Source: an uncultured bacterium (GTDB lineage Bacteria; Bacteroidota; Bacteroidia; Bacteroidales; Bacteroidaceae). Taken from it: a DNA stretch of 64,000 nucleotides. A program made the translations under genes and the position numbers. Under the pieces are notes generated by a model. It was not told where the DNA came from. It made no database searches and saw nothing but the letters and a program-made list of their open reading frames with translations. This document shows positions 9,380 through 20,200 of the stretch, one piece after another; the first letter of the stretch is position 1, and every line of letters begins with the position of its first letter. The stretch lies in the NCBI GenBank assembly GCA_905214795.1, contig CAJMNM010000007.1:33295-97294 (forward strand). Direction: 5' to 3'.

Positions 9380-10759
9380 ATGAATTTTGACAAAAAACAT
9401 TTTATACAACAAATTTCTGAAACTGTTGCACAAAATCAGTTGCTTGATCCAAATGAAAGGGTATTGATAGCATTAAGTGGAGGAGCAGATTCAGTGGCCT
9501 TGTTGTGTGTGTTGCTGGATATGGGGTATACCTGTGTTGCCGTTCATTGTAATTTTAATCTTCGTGGTGAGGAATCTGTACGTGATGAGAATTTTGTACG
9601 TGCGTTGTGTCGGAACAATAAGGTACGTTTATATGTAAAATCGTTTGATACAATAAAATATTCCAATGAACATGGCATTAGCATAGAAATGGCTGCACGC
9701 GAATTACGATATGCGTATTTTGAAGAAATTCTTCAGTTGGAGAGAATTGCCAAAGTCGCTGTTGCACATCATCGAGATGACAATATAGAAACAATGTTGC
9801 TGAATTTGGTCAGAGGAACAGGTATTAAAGGTCTATGTGGCATGGCATATTGTCGTGATGCTGTTATTCGTCCTTTGTTGGATGTGAGCAGAGATGAGAT
9901 ATTAAATTATTTGATGGCAATAGGGCAGGACTATGTGACTGATAGCTCTAATCTGGAGAATGATGTTAAACGTAATAAGATTCGTTTGGATATAATGCCA
10001 TTATTCAAAATGCTTAATCCTTCTGTGATGGCAACACTTCAAGAAGAGATTCAGCATTTTACGGAAGCATATCATATGTATGATTGGAGTATCAGTTATT
10101 TTAAAAAACTTGTATGTCATAATAATATTATTGATCTTGATGCTGTGAATAATACTCCTTCACCTCAAGCTTTACTTTATGAAATACTTTCACAGTATGG
10201 GTTTAACTCATCTCAAATCAGTGATATAATAAAAGCACAAGAAGGTATATCCGGAAAGATTTATGAAAGTGAGAATTGGCGTTTATTGCGTGACAGGCAG
10301 ACATTACAGTTGAGATCAAAATCGGAGGCAATAGAATGTTTATGCACAATTTTACCTTTAGAAGGGACAGTGCAAATTACAAAAGATTTATCTTTTGTTG
10401 TCAGTCGTCAGCGTTATGATTCCAACTTTGTAATTCCGCGTGATAAGAAAACTGTTTGCTTTGATTTGAATAAATTACAGTTTCCTTTGACTGTAAGGTT
10501 AGTTGAGCAAGGAGATCGTTTTGTACCTTTCGGTATGAAAGGTTCCAAGTTGGTGAGTGATTATTTGACGGATATAAAGAAAACAATATTTGAAAAGGAA
10601 CAGCAACTGGTGGTTTGCAGTGGTAATAATATTGCCTGGTTGGTTGGAGAGCGCCCTGATGAACGTTTTCGTGTGGACCAAGATACGGAACGTATTTTGA
10701 TAATTCGTTTAGATACTCATACGATACATCATAAAATGTATGTAAATGAACTTTCTTAA
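9380..10759 (+). CDS. tilS: tRNA(Ile)-lysidine synthase
   Basis: TilS changes cytidine 34 of the CAU-anticodon tRNA-Ile to lysidine, so that it reads AUA codons. The 459-residue protein has the N-type ATP pyrophosphatase P-loop SGGADS near residues 33-38 (VLIALSGGADSVALLCVLL). HCNFNLRGEES and VAVAHHRDDNIETMLLNLVRGTGIKGL follow, all family hallmarks. The C-terminal substrate-binding domain ends in the segment with VRLVEQGDRFVPFGMKGSK and a region with LVGERPDERFRV. The protein is full length. It converges with the antiporter gene, and a bidirectional terminator lies between them. Confidence 0.95.
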   Translation: MNFDKKHFIQQISETVAQNQLLDPNERVLIALSGGADSVALLCVLLDMGYTCVAVHCNFNLRGEESVRDENFVRALCRNNKVRLYVKSFDTIKYSNEHGISIEMAARELRYAYFEEILQLERIAKVAVAHHRDDNIETMLLNLVRGTGIKGLCGMAYCRDAVIRPLLDVSRDEILNYLMAIGQDYVTDSSNLENDVKRNKIRLDIMPLFKMLNPSVMATLQEEIQHFTEAYHMYDWSISYFKKLVCHNNIIDLDAVNNTPSPQALLYEILSQYGFNSSQISDIIKAQEGISGKIYESENWRLLRDRQTLQLRSKSEAIECLCTILPLEGTVQITKDLSFVVSRQRYDSNFVIPRDKKTVCFDLNKLQFPLTVRLVEQGDRFVPFGMKGSKLVSDYLTDIKKTIFEKEQQLVVCSGNNIAWLVGERPDERFRVDQDTERILIIRLDTHTIHHKMYVNELS

Positions 10760-10766
10760 AGATAAC

Positions 10767-10795
10767 AAAAGAGGTAGAAATTTTCTACCTCTTTT
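10767..10795. terminator. Bidirectional terminator between tilS and the antiporter gene
   Basis: AAAAGAGGTAGAAA and its complement TTTCTACCTCTTTT form a near-perfect stem with almost no loop, flanked by A-runs and T-runs, between two convergent genes. Confidence 0.8.
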
Positions 10796-10818
10796 AGTCA
10801 TATTATAATTAATTTCTT

Positions 10819-12282
10819 TTATCGGGGAAATAAATCTTTTTGTTTTTTATCGTAAATCAATAATAATTTATCGCCAGCTTTTAATTCCTGACTGCCATTA
10901 GGTATAATGTATTGATTATCTCTTTTGATTAGCATAACCAGGGTATTTGGTGGTAATTTCATATCCATTAGTTTTTTGCTATTCTGTAACATGTCTTCAG
11001 TAAGTGTTATGTCTGTCAGCTGGCTATCTATTTCTTCCGGTAATTCTACTCCAAAATCATTTCCTTCTTTGGGCAGAGGAAGATCTAAATGTAGCCATCT
11101 GGCTACTGATGAAATAGACATTCCTTGAATGGTTAATGACAGCAGCGTAATAAAGAAAACAATATTAAAAAGTATATGTGAGCCTTCAATATTAGCAATT
11201 ACCGGATATGTCGCGAAGATGATAGGAACAGCCCCACGTAATCCTACCCATGAGATAAAAAGTCTTGATTTAAAAGTTAATTTGCGGAACGGTAATAGGC
11301 TAAGTATTACGCTGAGTGGTCTTGCAATAAAAATCATAAATAAGCCGATCAACAGGGCTAGATGGGCTATATCTAGCATTTCATGTGGATTGACCAATAA
11401 ACCTAAGGCTAAGAACATGATAATTTGGAAAAGCCATGTCAGACCATTCATAAAAGTATCTATTTCTTTCCTGTTTGCGATACGCGAATTTCCTACAATT
11501 ATACCGGTAATATATACTGCAAGATATCCATTACCATGGAGACGGTCGGTAATAGTAAATGTGAAAAATACGATGCTTAATAAAAGTATAGGATAAAGTG
11601 AACTGTTAGAAAGTTCAATACGATTAATTAACCATACACTTAATTTGCCAATCGTATAACCAATGACAGCGCCAAAAAAGAACTGCATAAAAAGGTCTTT
11701 TATAATAACCACTGCATTAAATTCATTTGTTGTAATTATTTGTATCAATATAATTGTTAGCATATATGCCATGGGGTCATTACTTCCGCTTTCTAATTCC
11801 AACATTGGACGTAGGTTATGTTTAAGATTCATTTTCTGTGAACGCAGAAGGCTGAAAACAGAAGCGGAATCAGTAGATGACATAGTAGCTGCAAGCAGCA
11901 TTGATGTCATTAATGATAATGTTGCATAGTCTTCGCTCCAATCAGATGCAATAAAAATGAAAAGACCGGTAAATAGTGTTGTTAAAATGACCCCAACGGT
12001 TGATAAGACAAGTCCTTCGGAGATGACAGGACGTATTTCTTTAAACTTTGTGTCCATACCTCCTGTAAATAGAATAATACTTAGGGCCATCATACCGATG
12101 AACTGAGCATCTTCTGCACTATTAAATTGTAAACCAAGTCCATCACTTCCAAACAGCATACCGACAAGAAGATAAAGCAATAATGTAGGAATACCATATC
12201 GATAACCGGTTTTGCTAATAAGTATACTAAAGGAAATAAGTATTGATCCGATAAGCAGGATGTTTTCTGCACTAAATGACAT
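10819..12282 (-). CDS. K+/H+ antiporter, NhaP2/CPA1 type with RCK_C domain
   Basis: Encodes an integral-membrane cation/proton antiporter. About 12-13 hydrophobic segments occupy the first ~385 residues. LYLLVGMLFGSDGLGLQFN is near the N-terminus, and MLELESGSNDPMAYMLT carries the conserved Asn-Asp pair of the ion-binding site. A C-terminal TrkA-C/RCK_C domain follows (TLVMLIKRDNQYIIPNGSQ, then ELKAGDKLLLIYDKK), which normally binds a nucleotide or ligand to gate transport. I chose the ATG at 12282 (MSFSAENILL) over the frame from 12321, because the extra 13 residues are not family-like. The ~488-residue length suits NhaP2/CvrA proteins. The exact ion is inferred. Confidence 0.88.
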   Translation of the reverse strand: MSFSAENILLIGSILISFSILISKTGYRYGIPTLLLYLLVGMLFGSDGLGLQFNSAEDAQFIGMMALSIILFTGGMDTKFKEIRPVISEGLVLSTVGVILTTLFTGLFIFIASDWSEDYATLSLMTSMLLAATMSSTDSASVFSLLRSQKMNLKHNLRPMLELESGSNDPMAYMLTIILIQIITTNEFNAVVIIKDLFMQFFFGAVIGYTIGKLSVWLINRIELSNSSLYPILLLSIVFFTFTITDRLHGNGYLAVYITGIIVGNSRIANRKEIDTFMNGLTWLFQIIMFLALGLLVNPHEMLDIAHLALLIGLFMIFIARPLSVILSLLPFRKLTFKSRLFISWVGLRGAVPIIFATYPVIANIEGSHILFNIVFFITLLSLTIQGMSISSVARWLHLDLPLPKEGNDFGVELPEEIDSQLTDITLTEDMLQNSKKLMDMKLPPNTLVMLIKRDNQYIIPNGSQELKAGDKLLLIYDKKQKDLFPR

Positions 12283-12466
12283 AATACGTATAATTAAAAA
12301 ATTAAGGGTAATTAATAACAAAAATACAATTAATAAATTAATTTCTCAAAATAGTATTCATTACTCTTTTCATAAAAACTTTTAATTCATTTCCTTTTTT
12401 TCAAAAAAAATATTTCCAGGTTAAGAAATTAAGTCTGTTGGTGCGTATATAGTGAAAAAACAGATT

Positions 12467-13930
12467 ATGTATAAAAAAATTTTATTCGTTTTATTTATGT
12501 GCTTTTGTCAAATGTCAGAAGCTAAAATAGTGATATATCCTTATATCGTTGATAAAGAACTGAAAGAAAATACTTCATACAGGGTGTCAGTCAAACCGGT
12601 TAAAGGAAACGATACGGAATGGAAAGAACTGCAGGTTTTAAATGTAGGAGTAGATATGGATACAAAGCAAACTGCAGCGATGGCGCAATTTGATATGGAT
12701 GAATCTGTTGATGTGAAAATAGAAAGCACCATGAATGATTTGGATAGCATTTGTATTCGACCCAGGTCACATGAAATAGCGTGGCGCAGAAAATCTTCTC
12801 GTATTATCGAATTTACTATTAATCGTCCTGTTAAAATAAGTGTTGAGTTTAATGGCGATATTTTCCACAATCTGCATCTCTTTGCAAATCCTATTGAAAC
12901 AGAATCTTTTGATATAACTAATGATAAAGAAACTATTATATGGAACAATAATACACATGATATTTTTCGCAAAAAATGTAATTTAATATATTTTGGGCCT
13001 GGAGTCCACTTACCAAAGGATTTACCTAATAACGAAATAGTGATACCGGGAAATTGTACTGTATATCTTGCTCCCGGCGCTTTGGTCAAGGCTAGATTGC
13101 GGATTGATAAGGTTGAAAATGTTCGGATTCTAGGAAGAGGATATTTATTTCATCCATTACGTGGTATAGAAATTTCAAACTCACGCCATGTTATGGTTGA
13201 CGGAATTACTGTTATTAATCCTATGCATTATACAGTTTTTGGTGGAGGAAGTAATGATGTTGTTATTCGTAATATAAAAAGTTTCTCAGATCGTGGCTGG
13301 TGTGATGGTATTGATTTGATGTGTTGTCAGAATTGGTTAATTGATGATGTTTTTTTACGCACTAGTGATGATTGCTTAGCATTTTATAATCATCGTTGGT
13401 GGTATTGGGGTGATTCGCGAAATATAACAGTAAAGCATAGTATATTATGGGCTGATGTTGCTCATGCAATTCAAATTGGTCTCCATGGCGATGATATTTC
13501 TTCAAAAGGAGAAACAATTAAAAATATATCATTTAAGGATATAGATGTTCTTAATGTTGATGAAGACGATGACCTGTATCGCGGTGTCATGTCAATTACA
13601 TGTGGAGATAAGAATCATGTAAAAAATGTTTTGTTTGAAAATATAAGAGTTGACAATTGTCAGGAAGCCCGTTTGATAGATGTGCGCGTGAATTATAATC
13701 AAAAATATAACCGGGCGCCAGGTGGTAGAATTGAAAATATTGTTTTTAGAAATATATCTTTTTCAGGGAATGAGGACAACTTGTCTCCATCGAGAATAAT
13801 GGGATATGATAAGTTTTCTGATGTTAGAAATGTATTATTGGAAAATATTAGTGTAAATGGTAAGTTATGGCAAGATACAAATATGCTTCATTTGAATGAG
13901 CATGTATCTGATTTAAAAATAAAGTATTAA
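12467..13930 (+). CDS. Secreted right-handed beta-helix glycosidase (GH28/GH49-like)
   Basis: A signal peptide is present (YKKILFVLFMCFCQMSEA), so the enzyme is exported. An N-terminal beta domain (to about residue 160) precedes a parallel beta-helix with many short repeats of the form hhh-x-N-h. The candidate catalytic segment has RGWCDGIDLMCC and TSDDCLAFYNHRW, equivalent to the N-x-D and Asp-Asp acids of clan GH-N. It is followed by HAIQIGLHGDD. The N-terminal domain plus helix layout recalls dextranase/isopullulanase-type enzymes as much as polygalacturonases. The substrate is not predictable. An in-frame GTG at 12452 (MKKQIMYKK) is an alternative start. No SusC/SusD genes are adjacent, so it is an isolated glycan-acting gene. 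Confidence 0.75.
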   Translation: MYKKILFVLFMCFCQMSEAKIVIYPYIVDKELKENTSYRVSVKPVKGNDTEWKELQVLNVGVDMDTKQTAAMAQFDMDESVDVKIESTMNDLDSICIRPRSHEIAWRRKSSRIIEFTINRPVKISVEFNGDIFHNLHLFANPIETESFDITNDKETIIWNNNTHDIFRKKCNLIYFGPGVHLPKDLPNNEIVIPGNCTVYLAPGALVKARLRIDKVENVRILGRGYLFHPLRGIEISNSRHVMVDGITVINPMHYTVFGGGSNDVVIRNIKSFSDRGWCDGIDLMCCQNWLIDDVFLRTSDDCLAFYNHRWWYWGDSRNITVKHSILWADVAHAIQIGLHGDDISSKGETIKNISFKDIDVLNVDEDDDLYRGVMSITCGDKNHVKNVLFENIRVDNCQEARLIDVRVNYNQKYNRAPGGRIENIVFRNISFSGNEDNLSPSRIMGYDKFSDVRNVLLENISVNGKLWQDTNMLHLNEHVSDLKIKY

Positions 13931-14053
13931 TGAATGTTATGATGAAAAGATAAAAAATACATGCTTTTGACGAATTTCTGATATAAAAACTGCCGTTCAG
14001 CTTTCATTCTGTCTTTATTAATAGTTTTTTATAATGCAAAAATAAAAAAATAA

Positions 14054-14084
14054 TTGTCCCTTTTCTTCATTTTTTATATCTTTG
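14054..14084 (+). promoter_or_regulatory. Promoter of purF
   Basis: TTG at 14054-14056 and TATCTTTG at 14077-14084 are 20 bases apart. The ATG at 14119 follows about 35 bases later. Confidence 0.6.
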
Positions 14085-14118
14085 CACAAATTTAGGTATA
14101 AGTAAATCGGGATTTTAT

Positions 14119-16008
14119 ATGGAACTGTTGAAGCATGAATGTGGCGTGGCGATGATTCGTTTATTAAAACCGCTAGCGTACTATCAGGAAAAATATGGGA
14201 CGTGGATGTACGGTCTGAACAAGTTATACTTGTTGATGGAAAAGCAACACAACCGAGGTCAAGAGGGCGCTGGTTTGGCTTGTGTGAAAATGCATGCTAC
14301 TCCCGGTGAGGAATATATGTTTCGTGAACGTGCTCTTGGTACAGGTGCTATAACAGAAATTTTTTCAACTATTCAAAGTAAATTTAAAGGCTATAGTCCT
14401 GAAGAACTTCATAATGTTGCATTCGCAGAGCGTTATTTGCCTTTTGTCGGCGAAATCTATATGGGCCACCTTCGGTATTCTACAACCGGAAAGAGTGGCC
14501 TTTCTTATGTTCATCCTTTTCTGCGTAGAGACAATTGGCGCGCAAAGAATTTGGCTTTATGCGGAAATTTTAATCTTACGAATGTTGATGAGGTTTTCAC
14601 AGAGATAACAGATAAAGGACAGCATCCTCGTATTTATTCAGATACATACATCATGCTGGAACAGGTCGGACATCGTTTGGATCGTGAAAGTGAGCGCCTG
14701 TATCAGGAGGCACTTTCTCATAAGCTTTCGGGTAAGGATATTACAGATTATATTGAAACTCACATAGATGTAAATAATGTATTAAGAACATCCAGTCATT
14801 TGTGGGATGGAGGCTATGTAGTATGTGGTGTAACCGGAAGTGGAGAAATGTTTTCCATGAGGGATCCATGGGGTATAAGGCCTGCATTCTGGTATAAGAA
14901 TGATGAAGTTCTTGTTGTAGCTTCAGAACGTCCGGTAATTCAAACTGCATTTGACGTAGAGGTAGAACAAGTTAAGGAGTTAATGCCAGGACAGTCATTA
15001 AGTGTACGTAAAAATGGAGAGGTGCGGTTAGAACAGATTATCGAGCCGAAAGACGTTAGACCTTGTTCGTTTGAACGTATATATTTCAGCCGTGGAAGCG
15101 ATCGTGATATTTATCTGGAACGTAAAGCGTTAGGTATGCAATTGCGTGATCCGATTCTTCATGCTATCAATCATGATATTGCACATACTGTATTTTCTTT
15201 TATACCAAATACTGCAGAAGTCGCATTTTATGGTATGTTGGATGGTTTTAAGGTTTATCTCAATCAAACAAAGATACAACAGATAGAAGCGTTAGGCCAC
15301 AAACCAACACATGAAGAACTTGAACAGATTCTTAGTCAATATATACGTAGTGAAAAGGTTGCTATCAAGGATATAAAATTGCGAACTTTTATAACGGAAA
15401 GTAATAGTAGAAATGATTTGGCAGCTCATGTTTATGATATTACTTATGGTAGTGTAAAGGCGTATGAGGATAACCTTGTTATTATAGATGATAGCATTGT
15501 GCGTGGAACGACCTTGAAAGAAAGTATTATACGTATTCTTGATCGCTTACATCCGAAGAAAATCGTATTGGTGTCATCATCGCCGCAGGTACGTTATCCC
15601 GATTATTACGGAATAGATATGGCTAATATGGATGAATTCATCGCTTTCCGTGCTGCTATAGAATTGCTTAAAGATAGGGGTATGACAGACGTGATTGATA
15701 ACGTATATGAGCAATGTAAGTCTCAATCTCATCTGCCAAAAGAAGAAATGAAGAATTATGTAAAAGCTATCTATGCTCCGTTTACGGATTCTGATATATC
15801 ATTAAAAATGGTTGATATGCTTCGTCCAAAAGGTGTTACTGTACCTATTGAGATTGTTTATCAAACGATTGACGGCTTGCATAAGGCATGTCCAAATCAT
15901 AGAGGTGACTGGTACTTTAGCGGTGATTATCCGACACCGGGAGGAGTACGTTTATTGAACAGGGCTTTCATGAATTATTATGAAAAGACATATAAAGGTA
16001 ATGCTTAA
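14119..16008 (+). CDS. purF: Amidophosphoribosyltransferase (long Bacteroidetes form)
   Basis: Catalyses the first committed step of purine synthesis, moving the amide of glutamine onto PRPP. The protein opens MELLKHECGVAMIRLL. Cys8 would become the N-terminal nucleophile after removal of a short propeptide. The class-II glutaminase half contains EKQHNRGQEGAGLACVKM and MGHLRYSTTGKSG. The PRTase half has the PRPP loop NLVIIDDSIVRGTTLKES near residues 452-469 and then VSSSPQVRYPDYYGIDM. At 629 residues it is longer than the ~505-residue E. coli enzyme, with an extended middle and C-terminus seen in Bacteroidetes homologues. It lies upstream of carA in the same direction. Confidence 0.92.
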   Translation: MELLKHECGVAMIRLLKPLAYYQEKYGTWMYGLNKLYLLMEKQHNRGQEGAGLACVKMHATPGEEYMFRERALGTGAITEIFSTIQSKFKGYSPEELHNVAFAERYLPFVGEIYMGHLRYSTTGKSGLSYVHPFLRRDNWRAKNLALCGNFNLTNVDEVFTEITDKGQHPRIYSDTYIMLEQVGHRLDRESERLYQEALSHKLSGKDITDYIETHIDVNNVLRTSSHLWDGGYVVCGVTGSGEMFSMRDPWGIRPAFWYKNDEVLVVASERPVIQTAFDVEVEQVKELMPGQSLSVRKNGEVRLEQIIEPKDVRPCSFERIYFSRGSDRDIYLERKALGMQLRDPILHAINHDIAHTVFSFIPNTAEVAFYGMLDGFKVYLNQTKIQQIEALGHKPTHEELEQILSQYIRSEKVAIKDIKLRTFITESNSRNDLAAHVYDITYGSVKAYEDNLVIIDDSIVRGTTLKESIIRILDRLHPKKIVLVSSSPQVRYPDYYGIDMANMDEFIAFRAAIELLKDRGMTDVIDNVYEQCKSQSHLPKEEMKNYVKAIYAPFTDSDISLKMVDMLRPKGVTVPIEIVYQTIDGLHKACPNHRGDWYFSGDYPTPGGVRLLNRAFMNYYEKTYKGNA

Positions 16009-16114
16009 ATGACATCTGCCATTAATTGAAAGTTGCGACTAAATATAATTGAATAAAGAAACACGTATCATTAGATACGGAATATATAAGTATTTTTTTT
16101 GATTGTTTTCTACA

Positions 16115-17200
16115 ATGAGAAATGTAACACTAATCCTTGACGACGGGAGCCGTTTCCACGGAAAGTCGTTCGGTTATGAAAAACCTGTTGCAGGCGAAGT
16201 GGTTTTTAACACCGCAATGATGGGCTATCCCGAGAGTTTGACAGACCCTTCTTATGCCGGACAGTTGATGACATTGACTTATCCGCTTGTGGGTAATTAT
16301 GGTGTGCCGGCATTTACGATGGAAGCCAATGGTTTAGCCACATTTATGGAAAGTGATAAGATTTACGCTTCTGCCATAATCGTTAGCGATTACAGTATGG
16401 CTTATAATCATTGGAATGCTAAAGAAAGTTTGGCAGACTGGTTAAAACGCGAACAAGTACCAGGTATTACAGGTATTGATACCCGTCAACTGACAAAAGT
16501 TCTCCGTGAGCACGGTGTAATGATGGGAAAAATTGTTTTTGATGATGAACCAGACAATATACCGGAAGCTAATTATAGTGGAGTAAATTTTGTAGATCAG
16601 GTTTCATGTAAGGAGATTATTCGTTACAATGAAGGTGGCGACAAGAAAAAAGTGGTATTGGTAGATTGCGGTGTAAAACATAACATTATCCGTTGTCTGA
16701 TTAATCGTGGTGTAGAGGTAATCAGAGTGCCATGGAATTATGATTTTAACGATATGGCGTTTGATGGTTTGTTTCTTGCAAACGGACCCGGTGATCCAGA
16801 CACTTGCGAAGCTGCTGTGGCCAATATCCGGAAGTTTTTAGCGAATCCGGAAATTCGTCCATGTATGGGAATATGTATGGGAAATCAATTGTTGAGTAAA
16901 GCTGCAGGAGCCAAGATTTATAAGTTGAAATATGGACATCGCAGTCATAATCAGCCTGTTCGTATGATTGGTACAAACAAGTGCTTTATCACCAGCCAGA
17001 ATCATGGTTATGCCGTAGACAGTGAAACTTTAGGCAAAGATTGGGAACCGTTATTTGTGAATATGAATGATGGCTCTAACGAAGGCATACGTCATAAGAC
17101 CAATCCTTGGTTTAGCGCCCAGTTCCATCCGGAAGCATGTAGTGGTCCGGTAGACACAGAATTCTTGTTCGATGATTTCGTAAAATTACTCAATAAGTAG
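16115..17200 (+). CDS. carA: Carbamoyl-phosphate synthase small (glutaminase) subunit
   Basis: Supplies ammonia from glutamine to CarB for carbamoyl phosphate, used in pyrimidine and arginine synthesis. The 361-residue protein shows the CarA N-terminal domain (LILDDGSRFHGKSFGYE, GEVVFNTAMMGYPESLTDPS) and a class-I glutamine amidotransferase domain. That domain has the nucleophile in MGICMGNQLLSKAAGAKIYK and the catalytic His/Glu in SAQFHPEACSGP. The usual GHQ after the Cys loop is GNQ here, a small variation. I chose the ATG at 16115 (MRNVTLILDDG) over the TTG at 16103. CarB begins 9 bases after its stop. Confidence 0.96.
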   Translation: MRNVTLILDDGSRFHGKSFGYEKPVAGEVVFNTAMMGYPESLTDPSYAGQLMTLTYPLVGNYGVPAFTMEANGLATFMESDKIYASAIIVSDYSMAYNHWNAKESLADWLKREQVPGITGIDTRQLTKVLREHGVMMGKIVFDDEPDNIPEANYSGVNFVDQVSCKEIIRYNEGGDKKKVVLVDCGVKHNIIRCLINRGVEVIRVPWNYDFNDMAFDGLFLANGPGDPDTCEAAVANIRKFLANPEIRPCMGICMGNQLLSKAAGAKIYKLKYGHRSHNQPVRMIGTNKCFITSQNHGYAVDSETLGKDWEPLFVNMNDGSNEGIRHKTNPWFSAQFHPEACSGPVDTEFLFDDFVKLLNK

Positions 17201-17209
17201 AAAACAGTT

Positions 17210-20200
17210 ATGATAGATAAAAATATAAAGAAAGTCCTCCTTTTAGGGTCTGGAGCCTTAAAAATCGGTGAGGCGGGTGAGTTTGATTATTCAGGTTCAC
17301 AAGCTCTTAAAGCTTTAAAGGAAGAAGGTATTGAGACAGTATTGATTAATCCAAATATCGCGACAGTTCAAACCAGTGAAGGCGTTGCTGATCAGATTTA
17401 TTTTTTACCGGTAACTCCTTTCTTTGTTGAACGTGTAATAGCTAAAGAGCGCCCACAAGGTATATTATTGGCTTTCGGAGGACAAACAGCTTTAAATTGT
17501 GGCGTATCCTTATATAAGGATGGTATTCTTGAAAAATATGGCGTGCAAGTTCTTGGTACACCGGTTCAAGCTATTATTGACACTGAGGATCGTGAACTTT
17601 TCGTAAAGAAACTCGATGAAATCGATGTTAAAACGATAAAAAGTCACGCTTGTGAAAATATAGAGGAAGCACGTCATGCCGCAAAAGAACTGGGCTATCC
17701 TGTAATTATCCGTGCAGCATATGCTCTCGGTGGTTTGGGTTCCGGATTCTGTGACAATGAGGAAGAGCTTAATAAATTAGCTGAGAAAGCATTTTCATTC
17801 TCTCCTCAGGTACTTGTTGAAAAGAGCCTGAAAGGATGGAAAGAAATCGAATATGAAGTAGTACGTGACCGTTACGACAATTGTATTACGGTATGTAATA
17901 TGGAGAATTTTGATCCGTTGGGTATTCATACAGGTGAGAGTATTGTTGTGGCTCCGTCTCAGACATTAACAAATTCAGAATATCACAAGTTACGTGCATT
18001 AAGTATCCGGATTATCCGTCATATTGGTATTGTCGGTGAATGTAACGTACAGTATGCTTTTGATCCTGAATCAGAAGATTACCGTGTAATAGAGGTTAAT
18101 GCAAGATTAAGTCGTTCATCTGCACTGGCATCAAAAGCAACAGGTTATCCTTTGGCTTTCGTCGCAGCAAAATTGGGATTAGGATACGGTTTGTTTGAGT
18201 TGAAGAACTCTGTAACAAAAACGACTTCTGCATTTTTTGAGCCGGCATTGGATTATGTGGTATGTAAAATACCGCGTTGGGATCTTGGTAAGTTCCGTGG
18301 AGTTGACCGTGAACTTGGTTCATCTATGAAGTCTGTAGGTGAAGTAATGGCTATCGGACGTACCTTTGAAGAAGCTATTCAAAAGGGATTACGTATGATA
18401 GGACAGGGCATGCATGGTTTTGTAGAAAATAAAGAACTTGAAATTGATGATATTGATGCTGCACTTCGTGAGCCAACAGATAAACGTATCTTTATTATAT
18501 CTAAGGCCATGTCGAAGGGATATACATTGGACCAGATTCATGAATTGACAAAGATTGATAAATGGTTCCTGTATAAACTTCAAAATATAAAAGATACCTC
18601 AAAGGCACTTCATGCATGTAAAAGTATCAATGTACTTGATAATGAATTGTTGCGCAAAGCTAAGATTCAAGGCTTTACAGACTTTCAGATTGCTCGTGCC
18701 ATAGGAATGGAAGATGAAATGGATATTGAAGCTGCGGCGTTGATTGTCCGTAACAGACGTAAGGCTGCCGGTATAGTACCAGTTGTTAAGCAAATTGATA
18801 CATTGGCCGCAGAATATCCGGCGCAGACTAATTATTTGTATCTGACTTATAGTGGAATTGCAAATGATATAACTTATGAGAATGATAAACGTAGTATTGT
18901 TGTTCTTGGGTCTGGAGCGTATAGAATAGGTTCATCTGTAGAGTTTGACTGGTGTGGTGTTCAGGCTCTGAATACAATTCGCAAGCAAGGATATCGTTCC
19001 GTAATGATTAATTATAATCCGGAAACAGTATCTACAGATTATGACATGTGCGATCGTCTTTATTTTGACGAACTTACATTTGAACGGGTACTTGATATTC
19101 TCGAACTGGAAACACCTAAAGGGGTTATAGTTTCCACGGGTGGCCAGATACCAAATAACCTTGCGATGCGTCTTGATCAACAACGTGTTCCGATTCTTGG
19201 TACGACAGCACAGAGTATTGATAATGCAGAGGATCGTGAGAAATTTTCTGCTATGTTGAATCGTATTGGTGTCGATCAGCCTGAATGGAGCGCACTTACT
19301 AATATGGAAGATGTGGATCGTTTCATTGCCAAGGTTGGTTTTCCTGTGTTGGTACGTCCGTCTTATGTGCTTTCTGGAGCGGCAATGAATGTATGCTCTA
19401 ATGAAGAAGAATTGGAGCGCTTCTTGAAATTGGCGGCAAATGTATCTCAGAAACATCCTGTTGTAATTAGTAAATTCTTACAACATGCAAAAGAGGTTGA
19501 AATGGATGCAGTTGCGCGTGATGGCGAAATTATAGCTTATGCTATTAGCGAGCACATTGAATTTGCCGGTGTCCATTCGGGAGATGCAACGATACAGTTC
19601 CCTGCACAGAAACTTTATGTTGAGACGGTACGTCGTATAAAGAAGATTTCCGGACAAATTGCTCGGGAGCTGAAAATTAGTGGTCCGTTTAACATTCAAT
19701 TCCTTGCACGCGATAATGATATAAAGGTAATAGAATGTAATTTACGTGCTTCAAGAAGCTTCCCGTTTGTAAGTAAGGTTCTGAAGATTAATCTTATAGA
19801 ACTGGCCACAAAGGTTATGCTTGGATTACCTGTAGAGAAGCCAAATAAGAATTTGTTTGATTTTGACTATGTTGGAATCAAAGCCAGTCAATTCTCTTTC
19901 AATCGTTTGCAGAAGGCAGACCCTGTCCTGGGTGTGGATATGGCATCTACAGGTGAGGTAGGATGTTTAGGCGACGAGACCGGTAGTGCTTTACTGAATG
20001 CCATGTTATCGGTAGGACAGCGTATTCCAAAGAAAAATATTCTTTTGTCAACAGGAGGAGCTAAGCAAAAAGCAGAAATGCTTGATGCTGCCAGAATGTT
20101 GAAAGAACATGGATATAATTTATATGCTACAGGTGGCACAAGTCGTTATCTGACAGAAAACGGAATTGAAAATACTTTGGTTTACTGGCCTAGTGAGTCT

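Noticed and set aside
11129..11596. 155-residue plus-strand frame
   Set aside because: It lies entirely opposite the antiporter gene, and its composition follows the complementary strand. It has no family resemblance.
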